From: Lederbergia citrea
Lineage (GTDB): Bacteria > Bacillota > Bacilli > Bacillales > Bacillaceae_C
Direction of reading: 5' to 3'
Assembly (NCBI RefSeq): GCF_018343525.1
Contig: NZ_JAGYPH010000002.1
Coordinates: forward strand, 310,001 to 374,000
Length of the DNA stretch: 64,000 nt
The position numbers and the translations under genes were made by a program. Below the pieces are notes generated by a model that ran no database searches, was not told the DNA's origin, and saw only the letters and a list, made by a program, of their open reading frames with translations. Of this stretch, positions 1 to 10,021 are shown piece after piece; the stretch's first letter is position 1; each line of letters begins with the position of its first letter.

Positions 1-723
1 ATCGGCGAAGAAGAATCTTTGCGTGCTATTCAATTCATGGCTAATTTAAATACGATTTATAGTATGCCGATGCAAGTTCCGAATTTTTATAATCACTTCC
101 GATATTCAACTTTACCGATTGGGATTTCAAATTTCACAACCTATATCCAGCTAACAGCAGCGGCTCCGGAAATAGCGGGATGGTGGGATATTGCACCACA
201 TCCGGGCATTACACAGCCAGATGGAACCGTAGAGCGTTGGGCAACTGGATCAGGACAATCGGCGATGATTTTTAAAGGAACAAAAGACCGCGAGAAATCG
301 TGGGAATTTCTAAAATGGTGGATGTCAACAGAAACTCAAACCGAATTCGCTTCATCTTTACAGACGTTATATGGTCCGGAGTATATGTGGAATACAGCAA
401 ATATTGAGGCCTTTAAAAAGCTGCCATGGCCAGAGGAACATAAAGACAAGATCTTAGAGCAATGGGAATATTTAAAAGAGGTGCCCAAGACTCCAGGAGC
501 GTATATGGTTGAAAGGGAATTGAGCAATATTTGGAATCGGATTGTATTTGATGGTGAAAATACAAGATCTGCTGTTGATGATTCAGTCATTACAATTAAT
601 CGCGAAATCAGCAGGAAGATGGAGGAGTTTGGCTATATGAAAAATGGGAAAATGGTCAGACCTTATCATATTCCTACCGTTGAACAAGTGAAGAGTTGGG
701 CAGGCGAAGAAAATGAAGATTAA
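1..723 (+). CDS. ABC sugar transporter solute-binding protein, C-terminal part
   Basis: The frame is open from the first base, so the N-terminus with its lipoprotein signal lies outside the window; 240 residues are visible. The segment around residues 80-110 ([11 protein letters not shown], then [11 protein letters not shown]) is typical of the C-lobe of family-1 carbohydrate-binding proteins, which capture a sugar outside the membrane and deliver it to a MalF/MalG-type permease pair. The last 11 bases overlap the first permease, so the two are translationally coupled. The downstream GH94, GH144-like and GH35 genes suggest the ligand is a beta-1,2-gluco-oligosaccharide, which is inference. 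The family call is firm; the ligand is not. Confidence 0.85.
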   Translation: MGEEESLRAIQFMANLNTIYSMPMQVPNFYNHFRYSTLPIGISNFTTYIQLTAAAPEIAGWWDIAPHPGITQPDGTVERWATGSGQSAMIFKGTKDREKSWEFLKWWMSTETQTEFASSLQTLYGPEYMWNTANIEAFKKLPWPEEHKDKILEQWEYLKEVPKTPGAYMVERELSNIWNRIVFDGENTRSAVDDSVITINREISRKMEEFGYMKNGKMVRPYHIPTVEQVKSWAGEENED

Positions 724-1603
724 AAAGATTGATTGGGCGCCTTGGGCATTCCTTGGCCCATATTTAGTTTTATTTTCAGCGTTTATTATTATCCCGGTTG
801 TGGCAGCAATCTATCTATCTTTTACGTATTTTAATGCTATTCAAGCTCCGTCCTTTATTGGACTAAGCAATTATGTAAGCTTGATCACTCAAGATGAGGT
901 GTTCATGCAAAAAGTCGTGCCGAACACTTTGACGTTCGCCTTAATTGTCGGTCCTGGCGGATATGTTCTGTCATTTATTTTAGCCTGGGCACTGGCTCAG
1001 GTTCCAAAGACGATGAGAACCATCCTGGCATTAATCATTTACTCGCCGTCAATGACAGCGGGAGTTGCAATGGCTGTTGTTTGGACAATCATCTTCAGTG
1101 GTGATGAAGCTGGCTACTTAAATAGTCTATTAATCACAATGGGTGTTTTGTTTGAGCCAATACAGTGGTTGCAGTCGCCTGATTTCTTAATGAAGATAAT
1201 GATTTTCGTTACGCTTTGGGGAAGTATGGGCGTTGGATTCCTAGCGATGCTGTCGGGAGTCCTTAATATTGATAGTGAAATATATGAAGCGGGATATATT
1301 GACGGAATTAAGAATCGCTTTCAAGAAGTGATCTATATTACGATTCCGTCTATGAAGCCGCAAATGTTGTTCGGAGCAGTCATGGCTGTAGTGGGAACAT
1401 TTCAGGCGGGAGCGATTGGTGTGGCGCTTTCCGGCGCTAACCCAACACCCCAATATGCCGGTCAGCTTATGGTAAACCATTTAGAGGACTACGGATTTAT
1501 CCGCTATGAGATGGGATACGCAGCGGCGATTTCAGTGGTATTGCTGCTTGTCGTCTATGCATTCTCAAAAGTGGCTTGGAAACTGTTTGGCGAAAAGGAT
1601 TAA
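713..1603 (+). CDS. ABC sugar transporter permease, MalF type (pair 1)
   Basis: This 296-residue membrane protein has six predicted hydrophobic helices. The cytoplasmic EAA loop that docks on the ATPase is visible as EAGYIDG from residue 192, followed by ITIPSMKP. It forms the channel with the next gene's product and receives sugar from the binding protein just upstream. The ATG at 713 lies inside the end of the binding-protein gene. No ATPase gene is present; Gram-positive sugar importers of this class commonly share one MsmX-type ATPase encoded elsewhere. Confidence 0.92.
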   Translation: MKIKKIDWAPWAFLGPYLVLFSAFIIIPVVAAIYLSFTYFNAIQAPSFIGLSNYVSLITQDEVFMQKVVPNTLTFALIVGPGGYVLSFILAWALAQVPKTMRTILALIIYSPSMTAGVAMAVVWTIIFSGDEAGYLNSLLITMGVLFEPIQWLQSPDFLMKIMIFVTLWGSMGVGFLAMLSGVLNIDSEIYEAGYIDGIKNRFQEVIYITIPSMKPQMLFGAVMAVVGTFQAGAIGVALSGANPTPQYAGQLMVNHLEDYGFIRYEMGYAAAISVVLLLVVYAFSKVAWKLFGEKD

Positions 1604-1622
1604 TGACAGGGAGTGATTCAGC

Positions 1623-2501
1623 ATGTCTGCCTTTCAAGGTACAAAGATAAACCCGACAAAGTTTCATAAGAGCCAGTTGAAGTTTTACTTCTTTTTAATA
1701 CCGCTGGCCATATTTATGGCGATGCCGATCGTATATATTATTTTTCATGCATTTAAACCAATAGACGAATTATTCGCATATCCGCCTCGTTTTTTTGTAC
1801 AAAAGCCAACGATGCAAAACTTTTCGGATTTGTTTATGAAAACAAATGATTCGGGAATTCCGCTTTCTCGATATTTATTTAATAGTATTATCATTACGCT
1901 CATCGTCGTATTTTTGACCATTTTGTTCAGTACGATGGCGGGTTACGCCTTATCAAAGAAAAACTTCTTATTAAAGAAAACAATTTTTGAAATTAATACG
2001 TTAGCACTTATGTTTGTACCGGCTGCAGTAGCTATTCCGAGGTATTTATTGATTGAAAATCTCGGGTTGATTAATTCATTTTGGGTTCATATTTTACCGC
2101 TTTTGGCGATGCCGATTGGTTTGTTTTTGGTCAAGCAATTTATTGATCAAATCCCTAATGAGTTAATCGAAGCAGCGAGAATGGATGGCGCCTCGGATTT
2201 CCGGATTTATACGACCATTGTCATTCCATTGATTAAGCCGGCAATTGCCACGGTAGCCATTTTATCTTTTCAAATGGTATGGAATAATGTCGAAACCTCT
2301 ACGTTATATGTGAATGACGAAGGATTAAAGACATTTTCATTCTATATGTCGACACTAGCTTCACAAGTATCAGGAAATACAGTGGCAGGTCAGGGAATTG
2401 CCGCAGCTGCTACTTTAATCATGTTCGTACCAAATTTAATTATTTTTATTATTTTACAAAGTCAAGTGATGAATACGATGGCACATTCAGGAATTAAGTA
2501 A
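1623..2501 (+). CDS. ABC sugar transporter permease, MalG type (pair 1)
   Basis: This 292-residue permease is the second half of the first channel. The EAA loop reads [11 protein letters not shown] from residue 183, then IVIPLIKP, a close match to MalG-family proteins. A long hydrophobic helix begins near residue 24 after a polar N-terminus. The GGGAG-type ribosome site stands 19 bases after the previous stop, and the next gene begins 16 bases after this one, so all are probably on one transcript. Family identity is clear; substrate is inferred from the operon. Confidence 0.92.
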   Translation: MSAFQGTKINPTKFHKSQLKFYFFLIPLAIFMAMPIVYIIFHAFKPIDELFAYPPRFFVQKPTMQNFSDLFMKTNDSGIPLSRYLFNSIIITLIVVFLTILFSTMAGYALSKKNFLLKKTIFEINTLALMFVPAAVAIPRYLLIENLGLINSFWVHILPLLAMPIGLFLVKQFIDQIPNELIEAARMDGASDFRIYTTIVIPLIKPAIATVAILSFQMVWNNVETSTLYVNDEGLKTFSFYMSTLASQVSGNTVAGQGIAAAATLIMFVPNLIIFIILQSQVMNTMAHSGIK

Positions 2502-2517
2502 TGGGAGGGGAAAGCAA

Positions 2518-4539
2518 ATGCAGCAATTTCTAAAAGTTATCATATGCGCATCTATTTTTATCCTTTTTCCCTTTCTGTCTGCTGCCTCGGCATCAGCTCC
2601 ATATAAAACAATGACATTATCGGCAGATGGCGAGCTCATTGAAACACAAACAGCGTATGAACCACTTGGTCGCATTTTTTCCAATGTGGAAATCGTCAAC
2701 CCGGAAGATATTTTCATAGATAAAAAGGGTTCCATTTATGTAGTTGATTCTGGGACGAAAAAGGTGATTGTCTCAGATGCTCGAGGCTCTGTTGTAAATG
2801 AAATTGGTAAAGGGATTCTCGGAGTACCAACAGGTGTATTTGTTGATGAAGAAGGCGATATTTATGTTGCAGATTACGAGAAAGAAAAAGTGTTTCGCTT
2901 TTCAAATAAAGGTGAATTAAAGCAAGAGTATGCAAAACCGGATTCTCCTTTGTTTGGCAGTAAATCACCTTTTAAACCGCAAAAAGTAGGTGTTGACCGA
3001 CGCGGAAATATTTATGTCGTAGGTGAAGGTTCAACGAACGGCATGATTCAGCTTAGTCAGAGTGGTGAATTTTTAGGTTATTATGGCGTGAACAGAACGG
3101 AAGTTTCTTTTAAATCAGTTATCCGAAACATAATGGCGTCAGAGGGGCAAAGGGCTAAATTATTCATGAAAACTCCACCTGCGCCCGACAACGTCGCCAT
3201 TGATGAGCAAGGATTAATATATTCTGTAACAGAAGGAACAAAAAAAGAAGTCATCAAAAAGCTGAATGTGGCCGGACAAAATATGTTGTCTCCATACATT
3301 TCAGACGATGCTAATTTAGTTGATATTACGGTAGATGCCGATGGCAATATTTTTGTGATTAACGGAGCAGGGAAAATTTTTGAGTATGACAGTTACGGAA
3401 ATTTATTATTTGTTTTTGGCGGTAAAGATGACGGAACGAATCGGCTTGGATTATTAAAACAACCGAGCGGTATCGCCGTTGATCAATCAGGAAGAATTTA
3501 TATAACAGATAAAGAGTTAGGCATGATCCAAGTTTTTGAATCTACTGCATTCTCAAAACAAGTGCATGAAGGAATTGCTTTGTACAAGGACGGTCTTTAT
3601 GTCCAAAGTCAGCAGTATTGGGAATCGGTGTTAAATTTGAACTCCTCTTTTGGCCTTGCTCATACAGCAATGGGAAAGGCGTATTACAAGCAGCAACAAT
3701 ACGAACTGGCACTTGAGGAATTTAAACTTGCTGAAGATGTTTACGGCTACTCGGATTCATTCTGGGAAGTACGCCACGCGTGGATGCAGAGGCATTTGGA
3801 AAAAATATTAGTTCTCATACTAGTGTTAACGGCTTTATACTATGGCGTTAAATATTGGGATAAAAAGAAAAGTATTTTAGATGGCTATCGCCGTCAAAGG
3901 GACAAGTTGAAAAAGCGTAAGCTGATTTCGGAATTACTCTTTCTTTTCCGGTTTTTTAAACATCCGATTGATAGTTTTTATGATTTACAGCGGATGGGCA
4001 GAGCATCGGTTCTATCAGCCACGATTCTATATCTCTTTTTATTTGCGGCCTATTTAATTAATCGATTTCAAACAGGATTTATCTTTTCTTCTTATCGAAG
4101 CGGCGACACAAATTTATTGTACGAGTTTGCTATTATCTTTGTACCGTTGTTAGCGTTTATTATCGTCAATTATTTGGTCAGTACGATCAACGATGGAGAA
4201 GGACGGTTCAAGGATATTTATATCGGCACGGTTTATTCACTTGCTCCGTATATCGTGTTTATTTTGCCGGTTACATTGCTTTCAAACATATTGAGCGGAA
4301 ATGAATACTTTGTTCATTTGTTTTCAATGCGGATCATTATTGGCTGGTGCCTGATCATTCTGTTCATCATGATCAAAGAGATACATAATTATTCCTTCTC
4401 TGAGACAATCAGGAATATATTGGTCACGCTGTTCGGAATGGCGATTTTACTGCTTGTTGTATTCATTATTTTTGTTCTGATGGATCAAGTATATGACTTT
4501 GTCTATTCCGTCATAAAGGAGGTTTTGCTGCGTGTATAA
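2518..4539 (+). CDS. Secreted/membrane NHL-repeat, TPR and Yip1-domain protein
   Basis: A 673-residue protein starting with a signal-like hydrophobic stretch (about 1-26). Residues about 45-345 hold repeated NHL propeller strands such as FIDKKGSIYVVDS, FVDEEGDIYVADYE, TVDADGNIFVINGAG and AVDQSGRIYITD. Residues about 350-410 resemble a TPR pair. A membrane helix follows near 430, and the last 190 residues form a multi-helix Yip1-like domain. The probable layout is an extracytoplasmic propeller and TPR tethered to a membrane bundle. It overlaps the next gene by 8 bases, implying the two act together. I know of no assigned function; a role in carbohydrate sensing or presentation is inference from position. 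Confidence 0.75.
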   Translation: MQQFLKVIICASIFILFPFLSAASASAPYKTMTLSADGELIETQTAYEPLGRIFSNVEIVNPEDIFIDKKGSIYVVDSGTKKVIVSDARGSVVNEIGKGILGVPTGVFVDEEGDIYVADYEKEKVFRFSNKGELKQEYAKPDSPLFGSKSPFKPQKVGVDRRGNIYVVGEGSTNGMIQLSQSGEFLGYYGVNRTEVSFKSVIRNIMASEGQRAKLFMKTPPAPDNVAIDEQGLIYSVTEGTKKEVIKKLNVAGQNMLSPYISDDANLVDITVDADGNIFVINGAGKIFEYDSYGNLLFVFGGKDDGTNRLGLLKQPSGIAVDQSGRIYITDKELGMIQVFESTAFSKQVHEGIALYKDGLYVQSQQYWESVLNLNSSFGLAHTAMGKAYYKQQQYELALEEFKLAEDVYGYSDSFWEVRHAWMQRHLEKILVLILVLTALYYGVKYWDKKKSILDGYRRQRDKLKKRKLISELLFLFRFFKHPIDSFYDLQRMGRASVLSATILYLFLFAAYLINRFQTGFIFSSYRSGDTNLLYEFAIIFVPLLAFIIVNYLVSTINDGEGRFKDIYIGTVYSLAPYIVFILPVTLLSNILSGNEYFVHLFSMRIIIGWCLIILFIMIKEIHNYSFSETIRNILVTLFGMAILLLVVFIIFVLMDQVYDFVYSVIKEVLLRV

Positions 4540-6799
4540 AAAATGGCTGTTCGCAAGTGTGCTTTTTATTCTACCTATCATGGTGATTGCTAATCACTCA
4601 TTAGGGGCCAAGTCAGATGAACCTCCTATATCGACGGTCCAAGTCGATAGCACGATGAGGTATTCCTCTGCTCAATTTACCCAGCCAGAACCGAACGAAA
4701 AGCAAGAAATCATTCAGAAATCCTTATTGGATGGATATACAAAAGCAGCTGAAAATGATGAGATGATCTTATATGTTCATGAGAAATCATTGGCTATTAA
4801 GGTTCAAAATAGGAAAACGGGCTATGTTTGGGGATCTGGATTAGATCATCCAGAAAATTACCGTTTGAATAAAACATGGGAGCAAATTGTCCAGTCTGCG
4901 GTCACGATTGACTACACGGATCGCCAAGGCAAACAGCGGACGGAAAGCATTTTAACGAATGATTCCAATCCAACTGTGAAAATAATAGACAATGGCTTTA
5001 GTGCGAACGTATTTATGGCCCAAGCCAAATTGAACTTTCAATTGGATGTTCAATTGGAAGGAAATGAGTTGGTCGTCTCTATCCCTCAGGAAAAAATCAA
5101 AGAAGATAAACGTAATAAGCTTGTTTCCATGCAGATTTATCCATTTTTAGGTGCAATGAATGAAAATGATATTCCAGGCTATATGTTTATCCCTGACGGA
5201 AGCGGCGCATTAATCCGTTATGAAAAGAGTACGAAAGCAGCTGGAGCCTCTCCTTTTATCGGGGCCATATTTGGACTGGATGAAGGGATCAAAAATAAAA
5301 TTAAGACTGGTAAAGATGTAGTGCCTGTGCAACAAATAAAAATGCCTGTATTTGGTGCAGTCCATGGCGTAAAACAGAATGGTTTTGTTGCAATCGTTGA
5401 AGAGGGATATGCGTATGGAGATATCGTTGCTTATCCTGCGGGAGCGTCCACAGATTTTAACAGGGTATCATCCAAATTTAATTATCGATATGAATATTTT
5501 CAGCCTACAAGTAAGAATTTAAAAGGCATTAATGTTTTTCAAAAAGAAATGAACAAAATGAATGTGAAACTTCGCTTCATCTTTTTAAGTGATGAAGACG
5601 CTGATTATGTTGGAATGGCTAAAACATATCGGGGATATTTAGCTGATCATCAGCTACTCCCGAAAGAGGAAGACAAAGCAAGTATTCGCTTGGAATTTTT
5701 AGGCGGAGAAATGAAAAAGGGCTTATTCTGGAATTCCGTCATTCCAATGACAGAAATAAACCGGATTCCTTATTTTACAAATGAGCTAAAGAAAAATGGC
5801 GTGGAGAATATGTTTGTCATTTATAAAGGCTGGTCTGAAGGTGGATTAACTGGATCATTGCCAGGAAAGTTTCCAATAGAGAAAAAACTAGGTAGTAAAA
5901 GAGATGTGAAAACTACAGTCGATTCTTTGAAAAAGGAAAATATCCCTTTATATTTCTATACCGATTACACGAAGGCTTATGATGGTGCATCAGGATTTTC
6001 CGGAAGTAAAGATGTCGCTAAAAAAATAAGTGCAGAAACTATCTCTTATAAAGAAAATGATCTGACATCGTTTTATTTATCGCCTAAAAAATCGCTGAGC
6101 ATCGCAAAAAGTGATAGAAAAAACTATCGGGCGTATGGAATAGAAAACCTAGCCATTGATTCTAGTGGGTCTATATTATTCTCCGATTTTAGTAAGTCTA
6201 GTAAACTAACACGGCCGGAAACGATGGATACGTATGGGGAGATCTTTACGTACTTCAACGAAAATGTTGGTCCAACGGCTCTATATAAACCGAATGTGTA
6301 TGCATGGGCAGCATCCGATAAATATTTGGATATTCCGATGAATTCGTCCAATTATGTGTTCGAAACAGATACGGTTCCATTCATGCAAATTGTATTGAAG
6401 GGTTACTTGCCTTATTACGCACCTTTCTCAAATTTTAATCAAAATCCGCAAGAACAAGTATTGCGCATGATCGAATACGGTGCCTATCCATCTTTTCTGT
6501 TGACTGATGAGCCTTCACACTTACTGGCAAAGACACCATCGAAGAATGTGTATACGTCTGAGTTTAAGGTTTGGCAGGATGACATCGTTAACCAGTACAA
6601 ACAAATTCAAGAAACGCTGGGACAAGTAGAATCAGCAACCATTGAAGGTAGATTTATCCCGAAAAAGGGGATTGTTGAGGTTACGTATTCCAACGGAAAA
6701 ACAATTATAGTCAATTACACAAATTCAGTATATAGCCATGAGGGTATGGAGGTTGCTGCAAGAGATTTTGCAGTCGTGGATAAGGGGGGAGTGCAGTGA
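4532..6799 (+). CDS. DUF5696-type protein, probably exported
   Basis: A 755-residue protein with a GTG start overlapping the previous stop by 8 bases. Residues 1-26 look like a signal peptide or N-terminal anchor (MYKKWLFASVLFILP, then ANHSLGA). The body matches my memory of DUF5696 proteins, found beside ABC sugar permeases in Bacillales. Residues about 385-560 have alternating strand and helix segments (MFVIYKGWSEGG, PLYFYTDYTKAYDG) reminiscent of a TIM-barrel glycosidase, but no catalytic acid pair can be assigned by eye. Its stop overlaps the next permease's GTG by four bases, so it is coupled on both sides. Function is unknown; a surface glycan-binding or glycan-acting role is inference. 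Confidence 0.7.
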   Translation: MYKKWLFASVLFILPIMVIANHSLGAKSDEPPISTVQVDSTMRYSSAQFTQPEPNEKQEIIQKSLLDGYTKAAENDEMILYVHEKSLAIKVQNRKTGYVWGSGLDHPENYRLNKTWEQIVQSAVTIDYTDRQGKQRTESILTNDSNPTVKIIDNGFSANVFMAQAKLNFQLDVQLEGNELVVSIPQEKIKEDKRNKLVSMQIYPFLGAMNENDIPGYMFIPDGSGALIRYEKSTKAAGASPFIGAIFGLDEGIKNKIKTGKDVVPVQQIKMPVFGAVHGVKQNGFVAIVEEGYAYGDIVAYPAGASTDFNRVSSKFNYRYEYFQPTSKNLKGINVFQKEMNKMNVKLRFIFLSDEDADYVGMAKTYRGYLADHQLLPKEEDKASIRLEFLGGEMKKGLFWNSVIPMTEINRIPYFTNELKKNGVENMFVIYKGWSEGGLTGSLPGKFPIEKKLGSKRDVKTTVDSLKKENIPLYFYTDYTKAYDGASGFSGSKDVAKKISAETISYKENDLTSFYLSPKKSLSIAKSDRKNYRAYGIENLAIDSSGSILFSDFSKSSKLTRPETMDTYGEIFTYFNENVGPTALYKPNVYAWAASDKYLDIPMNSSNYVFETDTVPFMQIVLKGYLPYYAPFSNFNQNPQEQVLRMIEYGAYPSFLLTDEPSHLLAKTPSKNVYTSEFKVWQDDIVNQYKQIQETLGQVESATIEGRFIPKKGIVEVTYSNGKTIIVNYTNSVYSHEGMEVAARDFAVVDKGGVQ

Positions 6800-7662
6800 A
6801 GCTAGGGGGACTGAAAGCTAGACACAGTATGGCTGGCTGGTTATTTGTTTCACCATGGATTATCGGCTTTCTCATTTTCACAGCCTCTCCATTGTTTTAT
6901 TCTTTGTACTTAAGCTTTCAAAAGGTGAAAATTACGACGAGTGGCGTGCAAACGACCTTTGTTAAATTCGAAAACTATAAATATGCATTTGGTGTGGATG
7001 CGGTTTTTGTCGATAACTTAACGAATTATTTAAAGGAACTTGTTATTTCAGTTCCAATCATTATCGTATTCTCGTTAATTATTGCCCTGCTTCTTAACCA
7101 GAAAGTGAAGTTTCGCGGGATGTTTCGGACGATTTTTTTTCTTCCAGTTATCATTTCGAGCGGTCCAGTCATAAAGGAATTAATGGATCAAGGAATTACA
7201 ACTATTCCATCAATCGAACAATATGCCATCTACCAAGCATTGAATGCTAATCCAGATGCATTTGTTAACGGTATTTTGCTTTATTTGATCAAAAACTTGA
7301 TTGTTATCCTTTGGTTCTCAGGTGTCCAAATTTTAATTTTCTTAGCTGCTCTGCAAAAAATGGATAGCCAAACATACGAAGCAGCATCCATCGACGGGGC
7401 ATCACCTTGGGAGTGTTTCTGGAAGCTAACCCTCCCAAGTCTACTTCCAATGATTATTGTGAATGTGATTTATACAATTGTGACCTATTCAATATTTTCA
7501 TTGAATCCTGTGATCGACCATATTCAAAGAAATATGTTTAAAGTAGACACCGGATTTGGCTATGCTTCTGCGTTATCCTGGATTTACTTTTTGATTATTA
7601 CTCTTGCACTTGCACTCACGGTTGGCGCCATGACATTAAAGAGAAAGAAAAATTACTCTTAA
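6796..7662 (+). CDS. ABC sugar transporter permease, MalF/LacF type (pair 2)
   Basis: This 288-residue permease has a GTG start sharing GTGA with the preceding stop. The EAA loop is EAASIDGASPWE from residue 195, followed by LTLPSLLP. It is the first half of a second permease pair in the same locus, yet no second binding protein is visible in the window. The DUF5696 or NHL protein may therefore substitute for a classical binding protein, or pair 2 may share the one encoded at the left edge. Both options are inference. Confidence 0.92.
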   Translation: MKLGGLKARHSMAGWLFVSPWIIGFLIFTASPLFYSLYLSFQKVKITTSGVQTTFVKFENYKYAFGVDAVFVDNLTNYLKELVISVPIIIVFSLIIALLLNQKVKFRGMFRTIFFLPVIISSGPVIKELMDQGITTIPSIEQYAIYQALNANPDAFVNGILLYLIKNLIVILWFSGVQILIFLAALQKMDSQTYEAASIDGASPWECFWKLTLPSLLPMIIVNVIYTIVTYSIFSLNPVIDHIQRNMFKVDTGFGYASALSWIYFLIITLALALTVGAMTLKRKKNYS

Positions 7663-7670
7663 AATGAAGA

Positions 7671-7812
7671 GTTCAAAAAAGAGGACAAAAAGGGCCGAGA
7701 AGTTCGAGGAACGATAGTCTCGAGGACCGGAGCGTATGCTTTTAATACGTGAGGACCGGAGAGGCAGAGTGACGAAGAAATTCGACAGCCATTTTTCCCG
7801 GATTTTTTGAAC
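7671..7812. repeat. MITE-like intergenic element with 10-bp perfect terminal inverted repeats
   Basis: The 142-bp element begins GTTCAAAAAA and ends TTTTTTGAAC, a perfect 10-bp inverted repeat. Inside, GAGGACCGGAG occurs twice as a direct repeat flanking a small hairpin (CGTAT ... ATACG). It carries no open frame and separates the two permeases of pair 2, where a few bases would be expected. The design resembles the short palindromic intergenic repeats known from Bacillaceae genomes (bcr-type), but I cannot name its family. Whether it is mobile or acts as an RNA structure is unknown. Confidence 0.75.
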
Positions 7813-7838
7813 AACCTCTTAAAAAGGAAGGGTTCAAC

Positions 7839-8783
7839 GTGCAAAACATAAAAAAACTAGAGAATCATTATACGAAAGCAAAAAAATGGCTCTTAGGAAT
7901 GCATGGGAATGACGGGTTGCTTGTAAAAATTCTGATATACGGCTTATTGATTGGAATCGGGTTTGTATACTTATACCCGCTTATCTATATGGGTGTATAC
8001 AGTATAAAGAATTTGGATGACATCTTAAATCCACTTGTGAACTGGATTCCAACGAAGTTCTATCTTGGGAACTATACGAAGGCGAACGAAGTACTAAACT
8101 TTTTCCCTGTTTTGATGGAAACTCTTTATGTTACTGTCCTTCCGTCTTTAGCTCAAACAGCTTTAGCAGCTGTTGTTGGATATGGACTGGCACGCTTTGA
8201 TTTCCGTGGGAAAAACATCATTTTCGTGCTTGTCATGGCGACGTTTATTATTCCGCCACAAGTAACGTTGATTCCAAGATATATTTTTTTCAATGAATTA
8301 AATCTATTAGGCAGTCTCAATGCTTTTATGCTTCCCGCTTTAACAGGGCAGGGGATCAACAGCGCAATCTTTATTCTGATTTTTTATCAGTTTTTTAGAA
8401 TGATGCCTAAATCATTGGAAGAGGCCGCACAAATTGATGGTGCTGGCCACTTACGTATATTTTTTACAATTGCAATCCCAATGGCGGTACCAGCGATCAT
8501 CATTTCATTCCTATTTTCATTCGTTTGGTATTGGAACGAAACATACTTAGCGTCCATTTATTTTGGAAATGAACTAACAACATTACCATTACAGCTGCAA
8601 AAATTCGTTGCTACTTATCAAAAAATGTTTCCTGCAGGTATGGAATTGAGCGGAAACCAAATAAATGAAGGCATCAAGATGGCCGGGACCTTACTATCGA
8701 TCCTGCCGCTGCTCGTCGTATATTTCATCACACAGCGCTGGTTCGTTGAAGGTGTAGACAGATCGGGAATTACCGGTGAATAA
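7839..8783 (+). CDS. ABC sugar transporter permease, MalG type (pair 2)
   Basis: A 314-residue permease with a GTG start preceded by AAAGGAAGG, directly after the palindromic element. The EAA loop is EEAAQIDGAGHL from about residue 194, followed by IAIPMAVP. The N-terminus is about 20 residues longer than in the MalG-type protein of pair 1. It would form a heterodimer with the MalF-type protein encoded just upstream of the element. The insertion of the element between two subunits of one complex could change their expression ratio. Confidence 0.92.
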   Translation: MQNIKKLENHYTKAKKWLLGMHGNDGLLVKILIYGLLIGIGFVYLYPLIYMGVYSIKNLDDILNPLVNWIPTKFYLGNYTKANEVLNFFPVLMETLYVTVLPSLAQTALAAVVGYGLARFDFRGKNIIFVLVMATFIIPPQVTLIPRYIFFNELNLLGSLNAFMLPALTGQGINSAIFILIFYQFFRMMPKSLEEAAQIDGAGHLRIFFTIAIPMAVPAIIISFLFSFVWYWNETYLASIYFGNELTTLPLQLQKFVATYQKMFPAGMELSGNQINEGIKMAGTLLSILPLLVVYFITQRWFVEGVDRSGITGE

Positions 8784-8803
8784 AGATTAGGAGGAAGAAC
8801 AGC

Positions 8804-10006
8804 ATGGAAAAACCTAATATTTTGGATTTAGAAGCAAAAGGGTGTTTCGACTTCTTTTGGAATGAAGTAAATACAGATAAAAATTCTAATGGATACGGAT
8901 TAATTTTAGACCAGTCAGCGAATAAGGAAGTAGCGAGCATCGCTGCCGTTGGCTTTGGATTAACGGCGATTGTGATCGGGATTGAAAGAGGCTGGATTAC
9001 TCGTGAAGAAGGATACGAGCGTACAAAGGGCACGCTTGAAACATTCTTAAATCATGTCGAACATGAAGCTGGCTTCTTCTATCACTTTTTAAATATGGAA
9101 ACAGCAAAGAAATATGAAAAGTTCAATGATTGCGCCTCAATCATTGATACAACGCTCTTTCTTAATGGAGCGATTACATCCGCTGAATATTTCGAAGGTG
9201 AAATCAAGGAATTATTTGAAAAGATTTATGAGCGTATTGATTGGACCATTTATTATGACGAAAGCGTAAACCAGTATTATATGGGCTATACGCCTGAAAC
9301 TGGCGGATTCCATCACTGGGAAACATATGCTGAGCAAATGACACAATACGTATTAGGTGTTGCTGCTCCGAACCATCCTGTTCCAGTCAAAATTTACGAA
9401 GGTTTTGAGCGTAAATCAGCAAAATACGGTCCATACGAATATATCAATGCGCCGGGCGGAGCTTTGTTTGTTCACCAATTCTCCCATGCCTTTATTGATT
9501 TTAAAAACTACTTGGACGCAGACGGCATCGACTGGTTTGAGAACTCAGTGAAGGCATCGCAAGCCAGCCGTCACTATAGCATCGAAAATCCAAACGGGAT
9601 GAAAACATACCACGAAAATGCCTGGGGATTGACAGCTTGTGCGTCACCAAATGGCTATATTGTACCGGGCACACCACCGTTTTATCCAACCGTTAATCCA
9701 GTTAACGAAGGTACAGTGCCGCCATGTGGAGCAGCTGGATCGATTGTCTTCACACCGGAGGAATCAATTGCTGCATTGGAATATTACTACGAAAATCACC
9801 CGCAGCTTTGGGGTCAGTACGGCTTCTGGGATGCGTATAACTTGGACGTTGAACCGGCATGGTATGCAGAACACGTGATTGGAATTGATAAAGGAATCAC
9901 GCTGCTTATGCTTGAGAACCATAGATCAGGGCTTGTATGGGATTTATATATGAAAAATAAATATGTTCAGCGTGGAATGGAATTGCTGGACTGGAAGAAA
10001 AAATAA
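8804..10006 (+). CDS. GH144-like (glycoamylase-fold) endo-beta-1,2-glucanase-like protein
   Basis: This 400-residue protein has no signal peptide and should be cytoplasmic. Its overall pattern, including PETGGFHHWETYAEQM near residue 165 and the C-terminal ENHRSGLVWDLYM, is that of the (alpha/alpha)6 glycoamylase-like family (Pfam PF10091) that contains the GH144 endo-beta-1,2-glucanases. The nearby GH94 protein of the 1,2-beta-oligoglucan phosphorylase type supports that specificity. A cytoplasmic location suggests it trims imported oligosaccharides. AGGAGG precedes the ATG, and the GH35 gene follows after 15 bases. Family assignment is fairly secure; substrate is inference. Confidence 0.72.
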   Translation: MEKPNILDLEAKGCFDFFWNEVNTDKNSNGYGLILDQSANKEVASIAAVGFGLTAIVIGIERGWITREEGYERTKGTLETFLNHVEHEAGFFYHFLNMETAKKYEKFNDCASIIDTTLFLNGAITSAEYFEGEIKELFEKIYERIDWTIYYDESVNQYYMGYTPETGGFHHWETYAEQMTQYVLGVAAPNHPVPVKIYEGFERKSAKYGPYEYINAPGGALFVHQFSHAFIDFKNYLDADGIDWFENSVKASQASRHYSIENPNGMKTYHENAWGLTACASPNGYIVPGTPPFYPTVNPVNEGTVPPCGAAGSIVFTPEESIAALEYYYENHPQLWGQYGFWDAYNLDVEPAWYAEHVIGIDKGITLLMLENHRSGLVWDLYMKNKYVQRGMELLDWKKK

Positions 10007-10021
10007 GCCTGAGGTGCGACA

